The notes under the pieces: model-generated
Seen by the model: the letters and a program-made list of their open reading frames with translations, nothing else
Database searches by the model: none
Told to the model about the DNA's origin: nothing
Shown: piece after piece, positions 54,591 through 61,848 of the stretch
How the letters are laid out: every line of letters begins with the position of its first letter
How positions within the stretch are numbered: position 1 is the first letter of the stretch
Program-made: the position numbers and the translations under genes
Source: Acidobacteriaceae bacterium TAA 166
GTDB lineage: Bacteria > Acidobacteriota > Terriglobia > Terriglobales > Acidobacteriaceae
DNA length: 64,000 nt
Direction of reading: 5' to 3'
NCBI GenBank assembly: GCA_000421065.1
Contig: ATWD01000001.1
Span: forward strand, 1 to 64,000

Positions 54591-55787
54591 TGAGCCAGTT
54601 GAGGTGTTAGTCTTCGGCAAAATCCGATAGGAGATTTTGTCATGAAGAAGAAGCGCTTCAGTGTGGAACAGATCATCGGCGTGTTGAAGCATGCCCAGGC
54701 AGGAGTACCTGTCGCCGAAGTAATACGGCAAGCGGGGATTAGCGAGCAGACGTTTTACCGATGGAAGGCGAAGTACGCTGGCCTGGAGGTAGACCATGTT
54801 CGGCAGGTGGCGCAGCTGCAAGGAGGAGAACCAGCGGTTGAAGAGGCTGGTGGCGGACCTTACGCTGGACAAGACGATGCTGCAGGATGTGCTGTCAAAA
54901 AAATGGTGAAGCCTTCGGGGCGTGGACCGATGGTCGAGCATCTGGAACGGTTGTACTGCGTGGGAGAGCGGCGAGCTTGTCGCGTGTTGCGAGTTCCACG
55001 AGCGACCTATCGTTACCGGAGCCGCCTGGATCCGCGAACGGAGCTACGGATGCGTATCCGCGAGATCGCCCAGGCGAGAGTTCGGTATGGATACCGCAAG
55101 ATCCGTGTTCTGTTGAACCGCGAGGGCTGGAACGTGGGCAAGTGTCTGGTGTACCGTCTGTACTGCGAAGAGGGCCTGTGTCTCCAGCGCAGGAAGCCCG
55201 TAGGCAAGCGCAAGTCATCGCGACTACGCGCGGAGAAGCTCAAGGCCATGGCTCCTGATGAAGCGTGGAGCATGGACTTCGTTGCCGATCAGTTGCAGGA
55301 TGGCACGAGGTTCCGTTCGTTGACCATCGTCGATGTCCATACCCGGGAGGCAGTTGCGATCGAAGCAGGTCAGAGTCTGAAAGGAGACGATGTGGTGCGC
55401 ACGCTAAACCGGGTCAAGCTGGAACGCGGCGTGCCAAAGGTGTTGTTCTGTGACAACGGAAGCGAGTTCACCTCGCAGGCCATGGATATGTGGGCTTATA
55501 GCAATGGTGTGAAGATCGACTTCTCGCGTCCAGGCAAGCCCACCGACAACGCCTTCGTCGAGAGCTTCAACGGAACCTTCCGAGCCGAGTGCCTCAACAC
55601 ACACTGGTTCGCCGATCTGCAGGAGGCAAGGCAGCTCATCGAGGCCTGGAGGCGGGAATATAATGACAGTCGTCCTCACGCATCTCTCGCGGACAGGACC
55701 CCAAGCGAGTTCGCCAGCCAGTACGCGGCTAGCCGCGTACTGGCTGAAACCAAAACAGCTGCGGACTAACATCTGACTTGGTACAAG
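54591..55787 (+). mobile_element. IS3-family insertion sequence (IS407-like group)
   Basis: About 1.2 kb element with imperfect terminal inverted repeats: GAGGTGTTAGTC in the left end (54601-54612) against GACTAACATCTG in the right end (55764-55775), extending outwards to about 54591 and 55787. It carries one long transposase frame. It interrupts an NmrA-like fragment on the left and abuts a foreign IS end on the right (55805-55840), so it lies in, or has promoted, a rearranged region. Confidence 0.75.
54642..55769 (+). CDS. IS3-family transposase, orfA and orfB fused by one inserted base
   Basis: Continuous frame of 375 residues. It opens as orfA (KKKRFSVEQIIGVLKHAQAG, RQAGISEQTFYRWKAKYAGL) and closes as orfB with the integrase core: AWSMDFVADQLQDGTRFRSL (first Asp), VLFCDNGSEFTSQAMDMWAY (second Asp), PTDNAFVESFNGTFRAECLN (Glu). 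Normally the two are joined by a -1 ribosomal slip at the A-run near 54897 (TCAAAAAAATGG). Here an extra A near 54821 (CTGCAAGGAGG, where CTGCAGGAGG fits) shifts the frame early. The leucine zipper that should read ENQRLKRLVADLTLDK is replaced by a Gly/Ala-rich stretch. Transposition competence is therefore doubtful although the catalytic triad is intact. Confidence 0.85.
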   Translation: MKKKRFSVEQIIGVLKHAQAGVPVAEVIRQAGISEQTFYRWKAKYAGLEVDHVRQVAQLQGGEPAVEEAGGGPYAGQDDAAGCAVKKMVKPSGRGPMVEHLERLYCVGERRACRVLRVPRATYRYRSRLDPRTELRMRIREIAQARVRYGYRKIRVLLNREGWNVGKCLVYRLYCEEGLCLQRRKPVGKRKSSRLRAEKLKAMAPDEAWSMDFVADQLQDGTRFRSLTIVDVHTREAVAIEAGQSLKGDDVVRTLNRVKLERGVPKVLFCDNGSEFTSQAMDMWAYSNGVKIDFSRPGKPTDNAFVESFNGTFRAECLNTHWFADLQEARQLIEAWRREYNDSRPHASLADRTPSEFASQYAASRVLAETKTAAD

Positions 55788-55804
55788 AAAACTAGGCCCT
55801 TCAA

Positions 55805-55840
55805 TCAATGCGCTACACTAACTCCTCACTGGCACAAAAC
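55805..55840 (+). repeat. Right end of the 12.8-13.9 kb IS3 element, second copy
   Basis: Thirty-six bases starting TCAATGCGCTACACTAACTC and ending GGCACAAAAC match 13881-13916 at 34 positions. The similarity stops exactly at ACAAAAC on the right, marking the true end of that element. Nothing else of it remains here. Confidence 0.75.
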
Positions 55841-56033
55841 ATCGGGCAATCCACCTTCAGCAGCTCACGATTGTCGATCTGCGCTTCTCCGGGAAGATAG
55901 AACGCCTGATGAAACTGCAGATCAAGTGCCGGCTCCAACTCTCCGAGGCGCGCCGCATCGACTCGCTGCAGCAGAGCCTCGAAGCGACGCGCCTCACCAG
56001 CAAAGCCACAATGTCTTCTCCTCGCGACAGTGT
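55841..56033. other. Unassigned fragment
   Basis: About 190 bases that look protein-coding but are not identified. The minus strand reads RRFEALLQRVDAARLGELEP and ALDLQFHQAFYLPGEAQIDN; the plus strand also has an open, helix-rich frame. No family is recognised. Confidence 0.3.
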
Positions 56034-56885
56034 TCAGGCGATCGCCAGTTGAGCGGGAGTGCAATTCTTCTTGGCCGCCATGGAGTTCAGCACAGCGACG
56101 GTTTCAAGATTCTTGGCAAGATTCTCCTTCTGAAACCGAGGGAGGTTCGCTCGAGAATCATCTTCGGACAAATCCGGACTATCGAGGCCAGCGAGAAGGC
56201 CCTGACCCAACACGTTGTACGCAACAATCGAGATACCGAGCTCGCGTGCCGTTGGCAGGATATCGGGCTCAATCATTCGAGTGGCAAGGGAGTACTCAAT
56301 CTCGAGAGCGGTAACCGGATAAAAGCTGTGAGCTCTTCGGAGTTGATACGAGTTGACTTCCGATAACCCAAGGTAGCGGGCCTTCCCTTCTTGAATCAGA
56401 TCGGCGATCGCGCCAACTGTATCTTCGATGGGAACGGCAGGATCGATCCTGCCTGGCTGATAAAAGTCAATCACGTTTACGCCCAAGCGCTGCAAAGAAT
56501 TGTGGCGAAGTTCTTTATGGACTTAGGTCTGACGTCGAGTCCAAGAAAACTTCCAGACGGCCCTCGGAGGACCCCACACTTGACGCTGATAAATGCCTGC
56601 TCTCTTCTATGCTCGATGGCGCGAGCGACGATAGTCTCGTTATGCCCTTGTCCATAGAAGTCTCCGGTATTGATGAAATTCATACCAGCATCGAGAGCGG
56701 CCTCTATGGTCGCCACACTCTCCTTGAATTCCTCCGAATGCCTGGTCGGCTGTGTCCCTGTGAAGCTCGACATCCTCATACATCCGAGACCCAGCGCCGA
56801 GACAACCGGGCCACCCCGACCAAGAACCCTGGTCTTCGGCGAGGTGATGAATTTCTTGATCAGCGGAAGATTTCCAACGGAAGAG
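56034..56885 (-). pseudogene. Broken aldo/keto reductase
   Basis: AKR-family sequence in two frames. The first holds TRVLGRGGPVVSALGLGCMR, ALDAGMNFINTGDFYGQGHN (catalytic Asp/Tyr region, with INTGDFYG) and ISVKCGVLRGPSG. The second resumes LQRLGVNVIDFYQPGRIDPA, KARYLGLSEVNSYQLRRAHS and LGISIVAYNVLGQGLLAG. One base is missing near 56500. The start codon is lost on the right, where the sequence joins a helicase fragment, and the C-terminus is cut after CTPAQLAIA. It is non-functional. Confidence 0.8.
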
Positions 56886-57340
56886 GTGTGGACTGGAACC
56901 GTCAAAGAACTCGCCGCTCTTCTGGAACTCGGCACACTAAGCGATAAAGCGGCGGAGTTTGCAGCATACGACGAAAGCATTGACGAAGAAGTCCAAAGCG
57001 AAGAGGCGTTATCAAATCCGAATATCTACGCTGCTGTCGATGGAGTGCGAGTGGCGCTGGCGACGATTCACAGTGTAAAGGGCGAGACCCATGACACCAC
57101 GTTAGTCTGCGAGACCAGGTACGGTTTCTGGTATGACATTCAAGAAATGGCGGAGTTTCTGTGTAATCCAGATGCTGTAAGGTCTGTCGCAGACTATACC
57201 CAGCCGAAGAGCAAGGCGACAAACAGGGCGGCTTTCATGAGGCGGTTGTTCGTCGCCATGAGTCGACCTCGGTATTTGCTTTGTCTGGCAGTAAAAAAGA
57301 CCCATCTGACCGAAGCGCAGGTTGACCCCGCGCAGCGCCA
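56880..57340 (+). pseudogene. UvrD-like superfamily 1 helicase, C-terminal fragment
   Basis: The + strand encodes the last motifs of a UvrD/PcrA-like helicase: VRVALATIHSVKGETHDTTL (motif V region), a segment with YDIQEMAEFLCNPDAVRSVA, and FMRRLFVAMSRPRYLLCLAV (motif VI, Arg in SRPRYL). The ATPase half is missing. Helicases of this sort occur in DNA repair and, paired with OLD-family nucleases, in Gabija-type phage defence, but no nuclease is present here. It borders the broken AKR head to head. Confidence 0.7.
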
Positions 57341-57571
57341 TTTCCGTGGTTCTCCGGGAGTTAATTCGGGTGCAACGATATTATCACAAGGTTCCCCGGA
57401 GAGAGTTTGGCGAGCGCGATCTGCAGTAAGCACGGTTAGAGCGCAGGCCGCTGTTCGAGAACATCGGCGCACCAACCTCCACTCCTTCGTCCTTCTCGGC
57501 CATAGGTGTCAGCTCACTGATGCGGTGGGACCGAAACTAGATCACGATACATCTCGACGGATGGAGAGATA
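57341..57571. other. Intergenic region, no gene seen
   Basis: About 230 bases between the helicase fragment and the TIGR03435 gene. No recognisable relic; the helicase frame stays open without family similarity. Confidence 0.3.
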
Positions 57572-58333
57572 TCAATTTTCTGTGGGCGTCTTGTCCAAAT
57601 GGTCAATCACCAGCATCTCAACGGGAATTTGCCCTCGCTCGAGCCTCAATCCGAGTTGTTCCTTCAGAGCCGTAAAAATAGATGGTGAGGATGAATTGGT
57701 ATCTCCCTCCTGAGCGAAGTCCAGGGTGAAGTTATAGTTTCCCTTGATGCTTGTCTCGTCAATGACCGGACGGTTGACAACGTGAACGAGGAGAGTTGCA
57801 AGCGTGCTCATTGGCCGATCGCACGCTTGGAGCTTATTGGGGGCGATATAGGTTCCGCAAGAGTCTCCTTTCGCCGCAGGGACCTTCAGGCCACCTCGCT
57901 CCACCTTCAGTTCATAACCTTTGATATTTTTGCTTTCACGATGAACCGCCAGATGGAATCTTGCAATAAGCAAGTTTTGCAACAAAGGGCGCAAGTTCTC
58001 AATGTCGAGCTTCTTCTCGTTGCTGGTCTTGGCAGAGATGTCGAAAGTGGGAGACTCAAGCTTGGCTACTCCCCCGTCTAGTTGATATGTCTCAAGGCCG
58101 TATGCCAGCTGGATCAATTGAGATAGGGGAACCCGACGGGCCATAAACGTTGTTTGCCCGGCAAAGCTAATATCGGAAAATTGATTTCCGTCCGGTCGGC
58201 TGGCCCTTATCGATGCCACCTCGAACGTTGTGGCGCTCTGGGCTTCCACCAGTCCGGTTGGAGCCAGAGATAACGCGATCGCAGCCGCTATAAACCTTGC
58301 GCTCCAAACCCAGCAGATCGAGCGGATCACCAT
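57572..58333 (-). CDS. TIGR03435 family protein (soil-associated, secreted)
   Basis: Exported protein of 253 residues from ATG 58333 (GAGGGGG seven bases upstream). A signal peptide ends near LVEAQS. The mature domain shows TTFEVASIRASRPDGNQF, ARRVPLSQLIQLAYGLETYQ, DGGVAKLESPTFDISAK, LLQNLLIARFHLAVHRESKN and YELKVERGGLKVP, all typical of TIGR03435, a family expanded in Acidobacteria whose function is unknown. It ends near RPVIDETSIKGNYNFTLDFA and VEMLVIDHLDKTPTEN, also characteristic. It is divergent from the Oar-VWA pair and shares a palindrome with it. Confidence 0.9.
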   Translation of the reverse strand: MVIRSICWVWSARFIAAAIALSLAPTGLVEAQSATTFEVASIRASRPDGNQFSDISFAGQTTFMARRVPLSQLIQLAYGLETYQLDGGVAKLESPTFDISAKTSNEKKLDIENLRPLLQNLLIARFHLAVHRESKNIKGYELKVERGGLKVPAAKGDSCGTYIAPNKLQACDRPMSTLATLLVHVVNRPVIDETSIKGNYNFTLDFAQEGDTNSSSPSIFTALKEQLGLRLERGQIPVEMLVIDHLDKTPTEN

Positions 58334-58449
58334 ATGATTCCCCCTCTTGAAACTCAGTCCGTTGAAGATCGGGAGGCGGTGTTCGACTGAGATTCCCCCG
58401 CCCGGGCTCTGCCTCATCACGCCAAGCCTCGCCGTTGTTCGCCACTATT

Positions 58450-58459
58450 GAGCGCTCAC
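58450..58459. promoter_or_regulatory. Palindrome TGAGCGCTCA upstream of the TIGR03435 gene
   Basis: Ten-base perfect palindrome, followed by C, about 117 bases before the TIGR03435 start codon. Its core is identical to that at 58796-58807 and to the symmetric lac-type operator core. Binding by a LacI-family repressor is inferred; none is encoded in the window. Confidence 0.45.
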
Positions 58460-58795
58460 AGAATCAAACCGTACTAGGAGTTTGGGGAATGGTCAACGGA
58501 TACGGGACTTGGTGAATGAAACGGGAGGGTTGACCGCGTCCTGCCAGGCGAAGGCGCGGGCAGTCTTTGGAGTTGCTCAACCTCACTATATCCTTGGGCC
58601 CTCGAGGGCATATACCCATTAAACCCTTATCATTTATGCGCTTATGGTGCTTCGGCCACCCGCTCGGTCTTACAAGAGCAATGCATCTCCGGCAATAGGG
58701 GCGATCAGGAACGGGCCAATGGGAGGTGACACTCATTCGCACCCTAGACCCAACTCACACTTACGTCGAGGCTTAACGGATACTAAACCTAGCCT

Positions 58796-58807
58796 GTGAG
58801 CGCTCAC
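58796..58807. promoter_or_regulatory. Palindrome GTGAGCGCTCAC upstream of the Oar-VWA pair
   Basis: Twelve-base perfect palindrome lying about 100 bases before the chosen Oar start. It has the symmetry and core of LacI/GalR-family operators. With the copy at 58450 it frames the divergent promoter region. Confidence 0.5.
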
Positions 58808-58908
58808 TGATATTATTATTGGTCGTGCTCCACCTGATGACTAGGTACGTCAAATCTTGGCGATCGGGCATGTCAATTGCGAATGCAGCTCTTGCATGCA
58901 GCCGAAGA

Positions 58909-61848
58909 ATGGGCCTGTCGAGGCACCTTCCTCTCAAGTGCTTGGTTCTACTAGCGTTGCCCCTAAACTCGTTGGTTGGGGCGGCGGCCGAACACTACGG
59001 GAAGGTGACGTCGGGCGGGTACGCAGTGCCGGGAGCGACGGTGACAGCTTCCAAAGGCGGATTGAAGGTCGTGGCAACGACCGATGGTGGGGGACGCTAT
59101 ACCTTACCGAATCTGGAGCCTGGTCCGTGGGATCTACACGTCGAAATGCCGTGCTTCGAAACCGTGGGCCGCCATATAGTCATCCAAGCCACACCTTCCG
59201 CTGATGACTTCGTGTTGACGATGTCACCTCTTGAGAAGATCCTGGCGAGCGATGAGAAGATAAAACTCGTTCCGGCAACCGCAAGCGCTCCTGTGAATAC
59301 AGCCCCAGTCAACCACGGTGGACTCTCTTCGGCTGCTGAACAGGACCCGAACGAAGGCCTTTTAGTTAACGGCAGTTCCAATAATGCTTCGAGTTCCAAG
59401 TTTGGCACGTCTCCTGCTTTAGGTAATCAACGCCCCAGAAACATCGCAGTTTACACAGGCGGATTGGCTTTTCATTTCGGGAACTCGGCCCTTGATGCGA
59501 AGCCTTATTCAATTACGGGATTCGATATACCCAAGCCCGAATACAGCAATCTGACCGGTATTGCTACCTTAGGCGGCCCAATCCAAATCCCACATTTACT
59601 CCGGCACGGGCCAAATTTCAGTCTGGTCTATGAATGGACGCGCAACAACAACGCGATGTCGCTCTCGGGCCTAATGCCAACTACGGCCCAGCGGCACCCT
59701 GGCTTCGCCCTGGATCCCGTTGCGCAATCCCTCCTCGGACTCTACCCACTTCCGAACCTGTCAGGGAGCGCAAATTACAACTATCAAAGATCTGTATTAA
59801 ACGGACAACATGTCGACAATGTCGAGCTTCGTCTCGACAAGACCATGGGAGGGTGGGGCAGCCTGTCGGGGGTTTTCAACCTAGCCAACCAGCGAGCAGA
59901 CCAAACGAGTATCTTCGACTTCCACGATGTCACCAAGACACTTGGCTTGAACGCACATGTCGACTGGCAACACAAAGTCTCGCAACACGCATACGCTACG
60001 CTCGGGTACAACTTCAGTCGTGCTAGGACAGATCTTCGACCAAATTTCCTGAATGAGAGGAACATCTCCGGCGATGCGGGCATGAAGGGAAATTTGCAGG
60101 ACAGTCGCGACTGGGGACCGCCGACGCTTAGCTTTTCGACCGGGATCGCCTCGTTGACTGACGCACAGAGCCAGTTCAATCGCAACCAGACCGATATGGT
60201 GAGCTATGGTTTTCAGGAGTATCGCCAGCGTCACAACATAAAAGCAGGAGGAGACTTCCGCCGCCAGCAGTTCAACTACCTGCAGCAACTCGATCCGCGC
60301 GGGACCTTCACCTTCACAGGCGCTGCCTTCGGTAGCGATTTTAGTGACTTTCTGCACGGCGTTCCGGACACAGCCTCTATCGCCTATGGCAATGCAGACA
60401 AGTATCTGCGCCAATCCGTGACCGATCTGTATATAAACGATGACCTACACCTGATGCCCGACCTTACAGTGAACTTGGGTCTTCGTTGGGACTACAGCGC
60501 CCCGATCTACGAACTCAAGGATCGCCTCGTTAACCTCGACATTGCCGGTGGGTTTACGCGGGAAGCACCGGTCTTGGCGAGCGACCCTGTTGGACTCGTT
60601 ACGGGCCGATCGTACCCTCGCTCCCTCATGAAATCAGACTTCGGCAAGTTTCAGCCGCGGATAGGTGTTTCTTGGCGTCCAATTTCCGGCTCTTCCACTG
60701 TGGTTCGGGCAGGTTATGGGGTGTATGTGGACACATCGGTCTACCAGCAGATCGCATTCCAGTTGTCCCAGCAGTCGCCGCTATCCTACACAATCACAGC
60801 GAATAACGCGGATTGCGCGCAGACCCTGGCACGTGGTCCTGCCCCTTGCTCTACTTCAACTGCCAACACCTTTGCGGTCGATCCAGACTTTCGCATGGGA
60901 TACGCCCAGACATGGCAACTAGGCATCCAACAGGATCTACCGTGGTCCCTCCAGATGTCGGCAACGTACAACGGACTCCGCGGAGCCCACGGTGTGCAGC
61001 AGTTCCTGCCCAACACCTACGCTCCAGGCGCACCGAACCCCTGTCCCTCATGCCCGGTCGGGTTTCTGTACGAGACCTCGAATGGGACCTCAATTCGCCA
61101 CGCAGGCTTCCTGAGTCTGCGCCGCCGTTTGCACAGCGGCTTCGCGGCTGAGGCGACCTACACGTTCTCGAAGTCCATCGACAGCGACTCCGTGCTTGGA
61201 GGACAGGGCTCCCTTGCCACTGGCACCGCAACCGCGAACTTAGGCACTTCAACCATTGCGCAAAACTGGCGCAATCTGAGTGCGGAACGGAGCTTGTCGA
61301 GTTTCGACCAGCGCCACTTGCTGAGTCTCTCCGGGCAATACACCACAGGGACGGGGGCGACAGGAGGGACACTGCTCAGTGGCTGGAGAGGGCAACTCTA
61401 CAAGGAGTGGACGTTCGCCATGACTTTGTCTGCAGGGACGGGCAGGCCACTCACTCCCGTATATCTTGCTGCATTGAACGGCACCGCCGTTACGGGGCTG
61501 ATTCGCCCGGATGTGACAGGCATCTCGGTATACAGTGCATCGGGTGACCGTCACTTGAATCCGGCTGCTTTCACCTCACCCCATCCTGGTTACTTCGGCA
61601 ATGCGGGTCGCTACTCGATCGAGGGTCCCGCGCAACTGACCCTCGGTTTCTCCGTGTCGCGAACCTTCCGCCTATCGAGGCGTTTCAACCTGGAGATCCG
61701 GAGTGATGCGAGCAACTTCACCAACCATGTGACCTTTTCCGGGTACAACACCACCATCAGTCCGACATTAGAAAGCCCAACGTTCGGCCTACCTACGCAG
61801 GCTGGCGCGATGCGCACTGTAAATATCACGGGAAGACTGAGGTTCTAA
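58909..61848 (+). CDS. Oar-like outer-membrane protein with carboxypeptidase-regulatory domain
   Basis: TonB-receptor-like outer-membrane protein of 979 residues. ATG 58909 gives a clean signal peptide (RHLPLKCLVLLALPLNSLVG); the frame is open from 58819, with ATGs at 58837 and 58870 as alternatives. Residues about 30-110 form the carboxypeptidase-regulatory beta-sandwich (SGGYAVPGATVTASKGGLKV, GGGRYTLPNLEPGPWDLHVE). The plug and barrel follow, with GPNFSLVYEWTRNNNAMSLS, INDDLHLMPDLTVNLGLRWD, WKPISG-like GVSWRPISGSSTVVRAGYGV and the terminal RTVNITGRLRF ending in Phe. Oar proteins are abundant in Acidobacteria and may take up large ligands. It is followed directly by the VWA gene. Confidence 0.87.
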   Translation: MGLSRHLPLKCLVLLALPLNSLVGAAAEHYGKVTSGGYAVPGATVTASKGGLKVVATTDGGGRYTLPNLEPGPWDLHVEMPCFETVGRHIVIQATPSADDFVLTMSPLEKILASDEKIKLVPATASAPVNTAPVNHGGLSSAAEQDPNEGLLVNGSSNNASSSKFGTSPALGNQRPRNIAVYTGGLAFHFGNSALDAKPYSITGFDIPKPEYSNLTGIATLGGPIQIPHLLRHGPNFSLVYEWTRNNNAMSLSGLMPTTAQRHPGFALDPVAQSLLGLYPLPNLSGSANYNYQRSVLNGQHVDNVELRLDKTMGGWGSLSGVFNLANQRADQTSIFDFHDVTKTLGLNAHVDWQHKVSQHAYATLGYNFSRARTDLRPNFLNERNISGDAGMKGNLQDSRDWGPPTLSFSTGIASLTDAQSQFNRNQTDMVSYGFQEYRQRHNIKAGGDFRRQQFNYLQQLDPRGTFTFTGAAFGSDFSDFLHGVPDTASIAYGNADKYLRQSVTDLYINDDLHLMPDLTVNLGLRWDYSAPIYELKDRLVNLDIAGGFTREAPVLASDPVGLVTGRSYPRSLMKSDFGKFQPRIGVSWRPISGSSTVVRAGYGVYVDTSVYQQIAFQLSQQSPLSYTITANNADCAQTLARGPAPCSTSTANTFAVDPDFRMGYAQTWQLGIQQDLPWSLQMSATYNGLRGAHGVQQFLPNTYAPGAPNPCPSCPVGFLYETSNGTSIRHAGFLSLRRRLHSGFAAEATYTFSKSIDSDSVLGGQGSLATGTATANLGTSTIAQNWRNLSAERSLSSFDQRHLLSLSGQYTTGTGATGGTLLSGWRGQLYKEWTFAMTLSAGTGRPLTPVYLAALNGTAVTGLIRPDVTGISVYSASGDRHLNPAAFTSPHPGYFGNAGRYSIEGPAQLTLGFSVSRTFRLSRRFNLEIRSDASNFTNHVTFSGYNTTISPTLESPTFGLPTQAGAMRTVNITGRLRF

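Larger units (their letters stand above)
58334..58908. other. Divergent promoter region between TIGR03435 and Oar-like genes
   Basis: About 575 bases. It holds two copies of a LacI-operator-like palindrome (58450-58459 and 58796-58807). A 92-codon minus-strand open frame (58464-58742) has no motif and is not called. Confidence 0.45.

Noticed and set aside
56880..57340. Calling a Gabija-type defence system
   Set aside because: Only the C-terminal part of a UvrD-like helicase is present and no OLD-family nuclease gene is found.
58464..58742. A 92-codon minus-strand frame in the Oar promoter region
   Set aside because: Lies between divergent genes, has no motif, and overlaps the likely regulatory region.
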